A stretch of 64,000 bases of DNA from Haemaphysalis longicornis (GCA_013339765.2 CM023450.1:40432711-40496710), one strand, 5' to 3'. Positions 32,700 through 44,607 are shown, counted from the stretch's first letter. Translations and numbers: made by a program. The notes: generated from the letters alone by a model not told the origin.

Positions 32700-35000
32700 C
32701 TCAATAAAACAATGATGTTGATATTCGGAAATATTCATTTCATACAGTTCTTAATATTTTTATTCCAAAACGTTCGATTCCATCCACTTAGTTTTTACTT
32801 TCCATATTCAATTCAAAGTCCCAAATTTAATAGTTCCACAGCTCTATTACTCACAGTTCTCATTCAATATGCATCCAAACAAATACGATAACACATTTTT
32901 CCCTACTCAAATCGTTGGAGAAATGTTTTTGTGATACATAAAAGACTGACGTAGGAAAAAGACACGGCCCCAGGGATGTCTAGCAGCGAGAGAAGCCTTG
33001 GCGCACATCACAGTTCAGGACTTCATGACGCCTTGAAGGCAATCACAGATTATGAACTGTGTTTCAACGCAGCCGGACTTTCACCATGGTTCGAATGAAA
33101 ACAAAGGTAATGTAGCCGATACGTTGTTGTTCCAACACCAAACTAGAACACCACCACCATAAACGACGGAAGTCGTGATGTACGCTGTGTTGAAATGGAG
33201 CCCAGCTTTTGTTCTACAGCCCTTGTATGGAAGAACTATCGACATGCACTGTTCCCTTTCCCTAGACTCCTAATTGCAGACTCCATTTTGAAAATTATGA
33301 CGCCTCGCCTCCCTGTGCCCATCATCATCATCACTAGCATCTTCCATTAAAACATTAATCAGAACGGGTCTTGGTGGCTCGATCCCTTTATCCATACTCC
33401 TTACTCTAGGCGTCCACAATAGCACCAGAGCCCTTTCCGAAGCTGCGTGCAGCACCGTAAAGGCTGCATTGTTGTCAACAGCCTGCCCAGCGAGCATGCC
33501 TCACTCGCTGTGAAGGGGGCCTTGAAAGGATCATTTGTCTCCCCTTTGGGCAAGTGTAACCGCAAGGGCCCCGCGCCTCCTTCACGGCGAGTTGGCGCCT
33601 TCAGGGTACGGTCTGTTGCCGACAACACTGTAACCTCCACAGTACTGCGCGCAATTTCTGGAATGATCTATAAACGTCTACCACACGTCCCAACTGACGC
33701 GATTGGCCTCCTCTCCCACCGGGCACTACATCCTTCAAACTACTTACACCCCCACCAGCACACATCGCGCTCTCATTCAAGTGCAGTCTCCCTAGACACA
33801 CATGCATCCCACACACCATGCCGCTTGCCACCACGCGACCGAGCAGTCGCATACCTTAGGAGGTACACACCGCCCCGCCCATTACGTTAACGTTATCAGA
33901 CACCGCTCCCTTCACAGTACGGCCACTGCCACCATTCCTACCTCGAACACCACGAGGGCGGGGGCGGCGGCGGCTATTGCCCTGGCGCTTTTCCAGCACC
34001 ACACCTGTCTACATTCTAAACATACACCATTTTCTTCCGAACATCTCCCCACCCTGAAAATTCTCGCTTCCTCTTCCTCGATATACAAGGTTGCTCAAGG
34101 CATCCCCGTCAGTGGTAGGCTGCAAGTCCAAGAGCGAAGTGAGCACACTATGCAAGAAACAGAAGTTTATCACCTTCAGCAGCGTTGTGTACAATTGTGC
34201 ATATCAAATTTGGCGCCACCATGCGCGAGGGCCTTTGCTTCAAATGGAATGGTACCACACATGTGCATTGCCACATGCCTTCAAAGTGGACTAGCTCCAT
34301 CCAGTGTTTTCGCACTGAAGCTAAAGCCAAAACAAGCACTCAAGATTGGATTCCTGCACCTTCTATGGAACGACACGCGAGCACATTGCAACTCTTTGTG
34401 TATGCTTTTACAAAAATGCTAATACCACCTAAATGCATAAGGTTGCGAGTTGACGCACAATTTCTGTAGATTTCTTTTTTTTTATTTCTGTAAAAAATTG
34501 CACTAGGCCACAGAGAAAAAAAAAACGAAGCAACCAAGCAGCCCGTGGACATTGATTGTTCACAGGTGATCACCGAATACAATAGTTCATGGGTGCTCTG
34601 AACAAGCCAGAGTTTCTGAAGTCGCTCTATCCCCTCCTAGCCAAAATAAAAAAAAAATTACCAGCGAGAGTGAGCTCAGACTTCATTGGCTCTGAAGTGT
34701 GCAACAGCTGGCTTGAATACGTTCGCACTGCAAATGTTGAGGAAGTGAAATACATCATGGAATTTCAGTCAGACATGGAATGTAGCTTGATTGCAAGCAA
34801 CTGGGCTGCGCCAACCTCGCCGAAGCCTGTCCGAAAATCGCACGTCGGAACACCCTTGCCAACAAGTTCTACAAGGTTTGAATCAATTAACTGGCCAATT
34901 CACATCAGTGCCAACTTCCCTTTAAAGTGCCAGAACAGTGTTCCAACTCTCGAGTTTGCTGCCAAATGCCGAGTTTACCTGTCTCAGTGCTGCAAAATAT
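31711..35000. other. Transposon debris without clear genes
   Basis: After the 1.9-kb element ends at 32699 there are AT-rich sequence, a stretch with Thr/Ala-rich frames (33447-34020, TTRAGAAAAIALALF) that may be a decayed LINE RNase H region, and the unidentified frame at 34589. Confidence 0.35.
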
Positions 35001-35002
35001 GA
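34589..35002 (+). CDS. Unidentified open reading frame beside the LINE 3' end
   Basis: 137 codons without a stop: MGALNKPEFLKSLYPLLAKI, a lysine-rich turn, then VCNSWLEYVRTANVEEVKYI. The composition is protein-like. It could be a decayed transposon or gene fragment; a possible acceptor (TTCACAG) lies just upstream at about 34558-34564. It ends where the minus-strand LINE 3' tail (TGATGATGATGG) begins. Not recognised. Confidence 0.25.
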   Translation: MGALNKPEFLKSLYPLLAKIKKKLPARVSSDFIGSEVCNSWLEYVRTANVEEVKYIMEFQSDMECSLIASNWAAPTSPKPVRKSHVGTPLPTSSTRFESINWPIHISANFPLKCQNSVPTLEFAAKCRVYLSQCCKI

Positions 35003-35168
35003 TGATGATGGTTGGATGTTTATGGCTCAAGGCCAACTGGGGCAAAGAGCGCCAAAACAATAGTCATATATGAGGGGTGAAACCTTAAACACTAAGTAAA
35101 GTCAGCAAAAACAAAAGTAAAATCACAAAACGACAATGAGCATGGCTGGTGTATAGGGCCAGATTTCA

Positions 35169-36206
35169 TTATGCGTGATAGGAAATGAGCTTTAAAAACT
35201 TGACGTCTGACAAATACTCAAACACACGTTTCACGGAAACAATGACATCATCACCAAGAAAAAACGATGGATGTAGGGGAATATGTTGTCTGTAGAGCTC
35301 TCTGAAGTGTTTGTGTCGTGTTGCGTGAAGTGCCTTGCATGTGATTAGTATGTGCACTACGGATAGGGCCTCACCGCACCTGCTGCAATGAGGTCTAGAA
35401 GATCCCGTCAGCAGATACGAGTGCGTTGCATGGGTGTGCCCTATCCGCAGCCTACCCAAGGCGACTTCTGTGTGTCTGTTGCGTGTGTCAGTGGTGTATG
35501 GTCCCAAGCGTGGTTTTACAACGTGTAACTTGTTATCTGTCTGTTCACTCCACTGTGTTTGCCATGTTCTACGCAAGTGTTGTCTTATGTGTGGCTGGAG
35601 GTCTGTATATGGTACGGTTGTTATGTCTACAGTGTTCCTGAGTGCAGCAGCAGCGGCCCTCTCGTCTGCCAACTCGTTCCCAGCGATCCCAACGTGTCCT
35701 GGGACCCAGCAGAGGAGCAGCTGATGCTTCTGCGCATACACAGACATGATAGTGTTAAATACAAGATTAACTATGTGGTTTTTGGGGGGTGTATGCGATG
35801 ACAGTGCGCGAACAACACTCAAGGAATCTGTGTAGATGATAGACTTCGGAATTTGATTTTCAAGTATGTGTCATACAATCAATAAAATTCCATATGCTTC
35901 TGCTGAAAACATTGTTGTGTGGACGCTCATGGTTCTGGCTGCACTGAAATTCGGACCATGAGCAGCGCAGGAGACCATAGTGGAGGTTTTAGACGCGTCA
36001 CTGTAAAATTCTGCAAGTGGGTATTTAAACTGCAGAGACAGAAAGTGCTGCAGTATTGCAGCTCGCGGTACCCGATTTTTGTCAAGTTTCATAAAAGAAA
36101 GGTCGGAGGACACAGGACGAACTTTCCAAGGAGGTAAAATGTCTGAAAAGGATGATCTGGACACATCTAAAAACGAAGCGCTCAGATCCGAGGCTCGCTC
36201 TCTCAC
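35169..36206 (-). pseudogene. LINE ORF2: RNase H domain and C-terminal finger
   Basis: FYSDASK (first catalytic Asp) and AEAYGILLIV in one frame, then in the next LLLCWVPGHVGIAGNELADE with the catalytic His/Asp motif. CSRCGEALSVVHILITC, a CxxC-H-C finger, follows, ending at 35169. RNase H plus this finger marks the I group. Confidence 0.85.
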
Positions 36207-36306
36207 TCTAAGTGAAAAGGGCAGGAGGAACGGATTGGGGTCCAGATTTCACAAAAAAGCACAGATATGGATGTGTCGTTAAAGACAGGATAAAAAGGAT
36301 GGTTAT

Positions 36307-37833
36307 TCAGCGATGAAATTTTAAAAGCATAAAGTAAGTCCATGTACGTCCGTTGGTTCTCAAGGCTCCACTTATTACACTCGGCAATACACTCTCAACA
36401 GGGCTAGTGCGAAAAGCACCCGAACGCAAGCCGTAGCCCCAAGTGTAGCACTGGGTCAAGCATTCGCAACGCTGTTTAGACGCCGACCCTATACCACACT
36501 GCCATAGTCTAAACGAGACCCAACCAAACCAGTATAGAAGCCGTAGTAGGAGTTCTTTGTCAGAACCATACGATTGATGGGAGAGAACCTTAAGTATATT
36601 CATTGTTTTCCAGACATTTATGTTTAGTTTCTTGATGTGCGAATGATGTGAGTTTCTGTCAAACACAACACCTAAGAACTTGTGCTCCTTGTTCACAGGA
36701 AGCGACACGGCCATTAAGAGTAATGTCTTGGGTCCGGATGGACCCCGCGCTTCCTGGAGAACACAACGCAGGAGCTTTTTGCAGGATTCAATTAAACCCA
36801 TTCGTGTCTGCCCAGCCGGCAAGCTTCTTGACACCAAGTTGGACTTGACGTTCGGATATTGACATATTAACATGATTTAAAAGATATTTGCACGTCGTCT
36901 ACTATCATAGAAAAAGAGATTGTTGATGGCAGTGCCTTGCCAAGAGAGTCATTCTTTACTATGAGAGAGTGCAACTCAACACGCAACCTTGCGGCACGCC
37001 ATTATTCTTGGACGTGAACCTTTGACAGTGCACAAACCAACTCTTACTCTGAACGTTCTCTCTGACAAATAACTAACAAGGGGTGTTCAACATATTACCC
37101 GACACACCGAATGACCTGAGGTCACTAAGGATCCCATAACGCCAAGCGGTGTCGAGGCCTTCTCGAGGTCGAAAAAGACAGTTACGCAATACTGCTATGC
37201 ACGAAGGCATCCTTTATATACGATTCAAGAGCTACGAGTTGATCGTTCGTCGATCGCCCCACCCTGAAGACCTGCTGGCAGCTCTCGAAAAGACCATTGT
37301 ACTCGAGGAAGTACACGAGCCTGCGATTGATCATCTTCTCGAGAAGCTTGCACAGGCAGCTCGTCAGGGCTATTGGACGGTAACTTGAGGGGGGACGACC
37401 GGGTCCTTTCCCTCCTTCAAGAAAGCCACTACAATGGCCTCCCTCCAAGAGTGTGGAATGTGCCCCGAAAGCCATATCTTGTTATGTGTAGAGTGTTAGA
37501 AGAGTGTCTGGGCGCAGGTGTTGTATCATTGTGTATGTGATGTTGTCTGGGCCTGAGCTGAGGGTTTACACGTGCTCAAAGCAGCCCTCAGCTCATGCAG
37601 TGAAAACTCTGAGTTATAAGACGATGTTGACCTATTGTTTATCTAGTATAGGCTTCTTTTCGGCCGTTTGTTTGTGTAATGTGCTGAACTAGAAACGTGT
37701 TGGAAGTGTTGTGCGAGTGTGTCAGAATGGTCTTCGAGTGGTGTCCTCTGTTGTGCTGACCAGAGGCAGGCTGTGTGCTTGTTGTCCTTTGAGTTTGCGT
37801 ATTCTCGTCCATACTTTCCGTGTGTCTGTGTAT
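36307..37833 (-). pseudogene. LINE ORF2: reverse transcriptase domain (broken)
   Basis: YRPIALTSCLCKLLEKMINR (fingers) near 37380, then GVPQGCVLS near 36990 and a VDDVQISF catalytic box near 36905. HKFLGVVFDRNSHHSHIKKL (thumb) and ILKVLSHQSYGSDKELLLRL follow. Several frameshifts separate these. Confidence 0.8.
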
Positions 37834-39477
37834 AGCGCTAACCACATGGAGCGATTTTGCAAGCGACTTGGGGAGCGACGCGGACTAGCGACGAACTACT
37901 TTTCGCCGCGGACCAAGTCGCTCATCGAATCGCTCGGTTCTGGGCCGCCAGAAACGTCCGCTCGCCTCCCGGAAGTGGCCTCAGCGACTAGCCAATAGGA
38001 GAGCCTCTACGTAAGCACGCAACCTCCGGTTTTGGAAGAGAACGGGGGAAGATTTTGCAAATCCACGCAGACGGCGTTTGCGGTGCAGCGGCAAAGAAAG
38101 CTTTGCGTGGCAAAGCTTGTGTACACGCTGAAGCAGAAGCAATAAGAAGGCTCCCGCACACACTGGGTGAGACCCGTGTGGGAAAAACGACGTCAAGAAA
38201 GCGAATTCTTCACGGCGTTCAAGTTGGAGCCGAGAGACGAGGCGCAGAAGGAAAAGCGTGCGCTATCGCTAACGCTAACCCAAACCAGTTTTTAGAGATG
38301 CAATGAAGTGCAAAAAGCAGGCGTAATACTTTTTAGTCATGCTTTTTATGACAAATGAACAAAAAAAATGTTTGCAAACAACCAGCGTACCGAGCGCGTT
38401 ACTATGCGCAGTGCGGAAACATTGAAATCGCCATCCTCAGTCGCTCGAGCAGTCGCTGTATAGCGCCTGGAATATATACGCCTCGAGATTCGAGATCGCT
38501 GCGCCGCCTGCCGCCGCTTCTCCGCGGCGTTTGCGGGATTAGCGCTGCGTGGCTGATAGGTGGTCATGCAGTGTTTTGGTTCTCTTTCGCTTCTCTTTGC
38601 CTTTCCGCGCACTAAACAACTTGTTATGGTGACGTCTGTAAGCTAACTGCACGTTTAGGGCGCTTAAAAAAATAGCTGCGTCTTGGTAGAGCGCTCGAAC
38701 GCCAACAAGAGCTACCTGGGGAGGCGGTTCTGCGCGCTTCTTGGCCGCTCTTGCGGTCGTCGGCGACGGCAGCAGCATATCACCGCTGTCACCTTCGAAC
38801 ACGTCAGCACAAGTGAATTCTATTTATTGTCACCTCGTTTAGACCTGACATTGGCACTGTACGAGGTTGGTTCGTTTTGCAGCGCAGACAACAAATGCGG
38901 CTTTGCTTCGAATATGTACGTCGTAGAAAAATATATTTCGGGGATGTGATAACCCAATAGCTGACAAAAACTTGTGCCTTTTATGGGAATATAAGCCACG
39001 CGAAAATGTTAAGTACACTCAAAGGCTGTGCATTGTCAGATATGTGCCCACTCATGCCGTATAGTAAGAACCAAGGTATATGTTAATGAAACCACGGGAA
39101 AATGAATGGTCTGCAAGTCAGAATAAATAGAATAGTCGTACGGGAATGAAAAAAAAAAAAACCGAGAGCAGCTTCTGAAATGCTAAAGACGTTTGTTTGA
39201 GCAAGGTAGTATTCACCAGACCAACTAGATGCGAAATGCACTGATATTTCGCTAGACAGGAGGGGGGGGGGGTGAGGAGGAGGGCGCTCAACTATAGTTG
39301 TTTACAAATGCGGAGCGAAATCAACGAATGAACGTTTTAGTAATCACACACACAAGCTGCGTGTTCACTTTTCGTTTGCTTTTCGCCTTCAACGATCGGC
39401 TGATCACTCGGCGGACGCATTTTTTGAAGAATACAGGGTAGGCAGTTCACAAAAAATGCGAGGTGTCGTTGAAAGAG

Positions 39478-39604
39478 TTGATTGATTGATTGCAGGGTTT
39501 AACATGCCGACGCAACGGAGACGATGAGGCACGCCGTAGTGGAGGGCTCCGGATTAATTTTGACCACCTGAAGATCCTTAACGTGCGCCGAAATCTCGTA
39601 CACA
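39478..39604 (-). repeat. tRNA-derived SINE, copy 5 (3' part)
   Basis: The reverse-orientation equivalent of copy 4, with GATTGATTGATTGCAGGG at the tail. It is part of the second copy of the 1.9-kb element. Confidence 0.75.
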
Positions 39605-40559
39605 CGGGCTCGTTGGAAGAGTGTCGTATATGATAAGGGTCTCTGATTTCGGTTTATGCTAGATTCTGCAGTCTCCCTGTGTCATACGAGGATGCTTCGA
39701 AGAAGCGTTTGGTCGCGGACGCGGATTACTCTATAAGCCCATCTTCGCGCTTCTCGTGGAGGATAAATGCAACAGATGAATCTTTGCGAGCGCTCACCTC
39801 GGGACAAGACGACCCATCATTAAATTTGTCGTCGTGTGCTGACTCCGGAGTGTAATTTTGCATTATCCATCGTACTTCATTGGTACAATGTTTGCGAAAT
39901 TTATGCCGCATTGGCTTGTTCAGGGTACTGAGCAATAACTGATATGTGATATTGGCAGGCGTAACTTGCGTGAGTGCTCCGCTGGATTTTTTAGTGCACA
40001 AAGTCGATTTACATCATACTGTGTACGGCCGCAACATGATCATCGGAGGAAACACTGCTTACGGAGACACTGCCACTAAATTTCAGGGCAGCGGAATTGC
40101 AATCAGCTGCATGCAAATGCTCGCCTCGGGACGCTGGCCTGTGATACACGCCCGGCGCTCATATAGATCTTTCTAAGATCGCGTCATAAACGTTTATACT
40201 CTCGTGAACCCACCAGGCTTGCAAACAGAGTGCCTGCTCCACGTTATTCGGTATTTCGAACGGGGACAAACGGTAAATCGCTGTCTTGAACGAGCCCCAA
40301 ATGCAACGGCGACAGGGGGGAGCGGGCCGGGGACTCCCGCTCCTGCTTTCGAAACGGGCCGCTAGGGGGATTTCAGTGGCGCCCCTACTAGAGTTCCTGT
40401 ATATGCTCCCTACGGGAGCAGAGTTCCGCATAGGTCCGCCATCTTGACCGCCGAGCATCCAAAGCAGCGTGGGAAAGCCAACCGTCGGGCTTGAAGGAGT
40501 CGTGCGCACCGCGCGAGGGGAGCGTGATCGCGCCCCGACGTCGCTGCTTTTTTTATTTT

Positions 40560-40620
40560 TTTTTTTTTGGGGGGGGGGGGGGGGGTGGGGGGGGGTGGGG
40601 GGGGGGGGGGGGGGGGGGGA
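40560..40620. repeat. Long G-tract
   Basis: About 53 G with two single T interruptions, next to a T-run, in the left arm; the right arm has a shorter C-run (43906-43917). Quadruplex-prone, and its length may be an assembly estimate. Confidence 0.8.
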
Positions 40621-40780
40621 ATGAAGCGGCTCATGCCGCAGCCGCGATCTGCACTACCGGGCACTCCCAACTTCAAGGACCGACACTGGGTGCTACCCTC
40701 CCACCACTGAAGACACGCTCCCTGCCCTTGATTCCACCTCAGTGCCATACTGTCCACTACAGGCACACACGAAGAATATA

Positions 40781-41045
40781 CCCCCCGCCCCACCCCTTCC
40801 TCCCAACACACCACGCCACCCTTTACCGCCACCTGCAAACTGAAACCTTCTAAAATCACCCCATCCTACACCACATCTCGCCGTCCCTTTCCCCCTACAA
40901 CTGCCCGCACTAACCCCCCGCCCCACCCCTTCCTCCCAACACACCACGCCACCCTTTACCGCCACCTGCAAACTGAAACCTTCTAAAATCACCCCATCCT
41001 ACACCACATCTCGCCGTCCCTTTTCCCCTACAACTGCCCGCACTG
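40781..41045. repeat. Tandem duplication of about 133 bp in the left arm
   Basis: Two nearly identical units starting CCCCCCGCCCCACCCCTTCC. The right arm (about 43610-43745) has only one, so the duplication came after the palindrome formed. Confidence 0.75.
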
Positions 41046-41280
41046 TCACATACCTCTCACGACTTACCACCTTGTTTTCTCTTGTCCTCACCACCCTGAC
41101 CCCATCCCATCCCCCAACCCTTAGCAGTGGGAGTCCGAGCTGACCAGCTCAGCACCAGAGCGACAGCAAGCCCTGGTGCAACGAGCTCTGGACGCAGCTC
41201 GGACTCGCGGCCTCCTGGACTTGGGAGGCTGAGCACATCGTGGTGTGCACAATAAACGTTTATTCCTCCTTTGTAACGCG
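41040..41280 (+). mobile_element. LINE 3' end captured in the left palindrome arm
   Basis: Ends a LINE ORF2 (GVRADQLSTRATAS, a PGLGRLS-type end) followed by CAATAAACGTTTATTCCTCC. The mirror copy lies at 43380-43600 in reverse, so the LINE end was present before the arms were duplicated. Confidence 0.55.
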
Positions 41281-41730
41281 CGCTTTGCTTTATTATTAGG
41301 GGTGTTTTCCTATAACGCATATCCTAATATCGGGAAGATATGGCTGTGCAAAATGTTCCGAAATGTCCCTCCAGGTCTTAACAAACATATGTGTTACTAT
41401 AAATTTAACGAAGACGTGACTCGTTTTGCTCAATAAACCTCCATACTGGTTAGATGCCTGGTATAGAATCAGCACGCGCGTATATACACACTAGGTTATT
41501 TGGAACTCAACCTACAGTTTTTGCAGTCTATAGTGCATGTCGGCAAACTTTCATGCCTTGACAACGTAAAGTGATGTGACCAGGCATCTAACCAGTATGG
41601 AGGTTTATTGAGCAAAACGAGTCACGTTTCGTTAAATTTATAGTAACACATATATGTTTGTTAAGACCTGGAGGGATATTTCGGAACATTTTGCACAGCC
41701 ATCCGATATTCGGATATGCGTTATAGGAAA

Positions 41731-42059
41731 ACTGCACTCAAGAGGAGGAGGAGGAGTAAGAGGAGGAGGGGGAAACTTTGTTTAACAATTAAATCGATCT
41801 GGTTAGCCTGGGGAGGGGCAAACCATGCAGTGTATAAGGGTATTCAAAAATTGCAGGTCTCTCTCTTGCCACACGCCGTGTTTCAACCCTTCAAGAACAA
41901 ATCCTATTCTACTCGGGATGGCGTTCTATGATTTTAAGAAAATTACTTTGTACTCTCTTGTCCTGGACTGAGGACCCGGCCCACTAACCAGATCGATTTA
42001 ATGGTAAACAAAGTTTTCCCCTCCTCCCCCTTAATCCTCCTCCTCCTCTTGAGTGCAGT
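41731..42059. mobile_element. 329-bp MITE with long terminal inverted repeats, copy 1
   Basis: ACTGCACTCAAGAGGAGG at the left and its complement at the right. The inverted termini extend about 80 bp through ATCGATCTGGTTAG. Inserted between mirror copies of a TTCCTATAACGCATATCC repeat. The mirror copy is at 42587-42918. Confidence 0.65.
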
Positions 42060-42586
42060 TTTCCTATAACGCATATCCGAATATCGGGAAGATATGGTTG
42101 TGCAAAATAGAGCTAGGCGTCAGCTTCTCATGTAAGCATTCGAACAAAATTAACAGTCAGCTGCTAATAACCGACAACAGCGAAAATGGAAGACCAAAAC
42201 AAATTCTAGGCCTTCAGGGCTGTCGGCTTTGGCAGAAGGCATAACGATTCCCGGTAATCATATGTAAGGTAAAACAGTTTTTGCAACCTTGCCGAACGCT
42301 CGAACGTGTTTTGTCACATCACTTTACGTTGTCAAGGCATGAAAATTTGCCGACATGCACTATAGACTGCAAAAACTGTAGGTTGAGTTCCAAATAACCC
42401 AGTGTGTATATACGCGCGTGCTGATTCTATACCAGGCATCTAACCAGTATGGAGGTTTATTGAACATAACGAGTCACGTCTTCGTTAATTTATAGTAACA
42501 ATATCTGTTTGTTAAGACTGGAGGGATATTTCGGAACATTTTGCACAGCCATATCTTCCCGATATTCGGATATGCGTTATAGGAAA

Positions 42587-42918
42587 ACTGCACTCAAGAG
42601 GAGGAGGAGGATTAAGGGGGAGGAGGGGAAAACTTTGTTTAACCATTAAATCGATCTGGTTAGTGGGCCGGGTCCTCAGTCCAGGACAAGAGAGTAAAAG
42701 TAATTTTCTTAAAATCATAGAACGCCATCCCGAGTAGAATAGGATTTGTTCTTGAAGGGTTGAAACACGCCGTGTGGCAAGAGAGAGACCTGCAATTTTT
42801 GAATACCCTTATACACTGCATGGTTTGCCCCTCCCCAGGCTAACCAGATCGATTTAATTGTTAAACAAAGTTTCCCCCTCCTCCTCTTCTTACTCCTCCT
42901 CCTCCTCTTGAGTGCAGT
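42587..42918. mobile_element. MITE with long terminal inverted repeats, copy 2 (mirror)
   Basis: Same termini and interior as 41731-42059 in reverse; differs by small indels. Confidence 0.65.
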
Positions 42919-43379
42919 TTCCTATAACGCATATCCGAATATCGGATGGCTGTGCAAAATGTTCCGAAATATCCCTCCAGGTCTTAACAACATATATGTG
43001 TTACTATAAATTCAACGAAGACGTGACTCGTTTTGCTCAATAAACCTCCATACTGGTTAGATGCCTGGTCACATCACTTTACGTTGTCAGGAGGCATGAA
43101 AGTTTGCCGACATGCACTATAGACTGCAAAAACTGTAGGTTGAGTTCCAAAAACCTAGTGTGTATATACGCGCGTGCTGATTCTATACCAGGCATCTAAA
43201 CAGTATGGAGGTTTATTGAGCAAAACGGAGTCACCGTCTTCGTTAAATTTATAGTACACATATGTTTGTTAAGACCTGGAGGGACATTCGGAACATTTTG
43301 CACAGCCAGATCTTCCCGATATTAGGATATGCGTTATAGGAAAACACCCCTAATAATAAAGCAAAGCGCGCGTTACCAA

Positions 43380-43600
43380 AGGAGGAATAAACGTTTATTG
43401 TGCACACCACGAGGTGCTCAGCCTCCCAAGTCCAGGAGGCCGCGAGTCCGAGCTGCGTCCAGAGCTCGTTGCACCAGGGGCTTGCTGTCTCTCTGGTGCT
43501 GAGCTGGTCAGCTCGGACTCCCACTGCTCAGGGTTTGGGGGATGGGATGGGGGTTAGGGTGGTGAGGACAAGAGAAAACAAGGTGGTAAGTCGTGAGAGG
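43380..43600 (-). mobile_element. LINE 3' end in the right palindrome arm
   Basis: Mirror copy of 41040-41280: minus strand MGVRADQLSTRETASPWCNE to WTWEAEHLVVCTINV and the AATAAACG 3' end. Confidence 0.55.
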
Positions 43601-44213
43601 TTATGTGACAGTGCGGGCAGGTGGTAGGGGGAAAGGGACGGCGAGATGTGGTGTAGGATGGGTGATTATAGAGGTTCAGTTTGCAGGCGGCGATAAAGCG
43701 TGGCGTGGTGTGTTGGGAGGGAGGGGTGGGGCGGGGGGTATATTCTTCGGTGTGCCTGTAGTGGGACAGTATGGCACTGAAGGTGGAATCAAGGGCAGGG
43801 GAGCGTTGTCTTCAGTGGTGGGAGGGTAGCACCCAGTGTCGGTCCTTTAAGTTGGGGAGTGCCCTGTAGTGCAGATCGCGGGCTGCGGCATGAGCCGCTT
43901 CATTCCCCCCCCCCCCCTCAAAAAAAAAAAAGCAGCGACGTCGGGGCGCGCTCACGCTCCCCTCGCGCGGTGCGCACGACTCCTTCAAGCCCGACGGTTG
44001 GCTTTCCCACGCTGCTTTGGATGCTCGGCGGTCAAGATGGCGGACCTATGCGCAACTCTGCTCCCGTAGGGAGCATATACAGGAACTCTAGCCCCTACAG
44101 GCCGCGCTCGAGAGCGACTTCGGTAGGGTGGCTTAACTTCGGTTCGGCGACTGCGGATCCTAGTCGCGTCGCTTGTCGCGTCGCTGGAAAAATCGCTCCA
44201 TGTGGTTAGCGCT

Positions 44214-44600
44214 TAAGAGTTTATTGATGTTATGCAGGAACGCCAACTCTCTCGTTTTGCCTCACGGTGCACACGTTTTCCTAACGCCTTGGCCCGTTTG
44301 AACAAGAGGATGTTTCCCGACGTGGGGTACCGACGAAGGATACCCCACGCCTTGTTCTGGGCCTCTCGCGCCCGCCTACAGTCCTCATTCCACCACAGCC
44401 TCCGCTGGTTGCGCGGGGCACCAGAGGCGTGGGGAATGGACTTTTCGGCGGCGTCGAGGATGTGCGCCGTGAGGAGTTGGGTAGCTTCTTCGACGTGTAG
44501 GTGTCCTATGGATGTGTGGTGTAGTTTGGATGTCTCTGTAAATGTATTCCAGTTAGCTCGTGCTTCATTGAACCTATTATGGGAAGATGGACTGCATGGG
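44214..44600 (-). pseudogene. LINE ORF2: linker before the reverse transcriptase
   Basis: On the minus strand PWWNEDCRRAREAQNKAWGI precedes a basic helix LFKRAKALGKRV, as in I/Jockey-type ORF2 between endonuclease and reverse transcriptase. It stops abruptly at the composite insertion and resumes at 37833 with TDTRKVWTRIRKLKG. Confidence 0.75.
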
Positions 44601-44607
44601 CCTTTAC

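Larger units (their letters stand above)
41308..43345. repeat. Centre of the palindrome: alternating inverted units
   Basis: A unit of about 150 bp (TTCCTATAACGCATATCC to CCTCCATACTGGTTAGATGC) occurs at least five times, alternately plus and minus. It occurs at about 41308-41460 (+), 41578-41725 (-), 42430-42590 (-), 42915-43075 (+) and 43180-43345 (-), plus a fragment at 42058. A second unit (GCACGCGCGTATATACACAC) lies between at 41461, 42320 and 43068. Confidence 0.65.
40389..44090. mobile_element. 3.7-kb palindromic hAT-like element with 8-bp TSD
   Basis: TAGAGTTCCTGTATATGCTC at the left and its complement at the right; the inverted arms continue for over 160 bp and, with interruptions, nearly to the centre. 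Flanked by GCCCCTAC at 40381-40388 and 44091-44098. Copy 1 of the host element has the single uninterrupted site (30784-30791, complement). The 8-bp duplication and YARNG-type termini fit the hAT superfamily. No transposase. Confidence 0.75.
38475..44112 (-). mobile_element. 1.9-kb inverted-repeat element, copy 2, interrupted
   Basis: Reverse orientation relative to copy 1. Starts TATACGCCTCGAG at 38475; the other end stops at CTCGAG 44107-44112, lacking the last 7 bases of the terminal repeat. It contains SINE copy 5 and the related open frames 39726-40001 and 38539-38802. Interrupted by the hAT-like element at 40389-44090. Confidence 0.7.
37834..44213. mobile_element. Outer inverted-repeat element of the composite
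   Basis: AGCGCTAACCACATGGAGCG at 37834 and its complement ending at 44213 continue to match through GATTTT. Own sequence is 37834-38474 and 44113-44213, GC-rich with repeated GTCGCT/AGCGAC words. It interrupts the LINE linker cleanly. No transposase; target duplication unclear. Confidence 0.7.
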
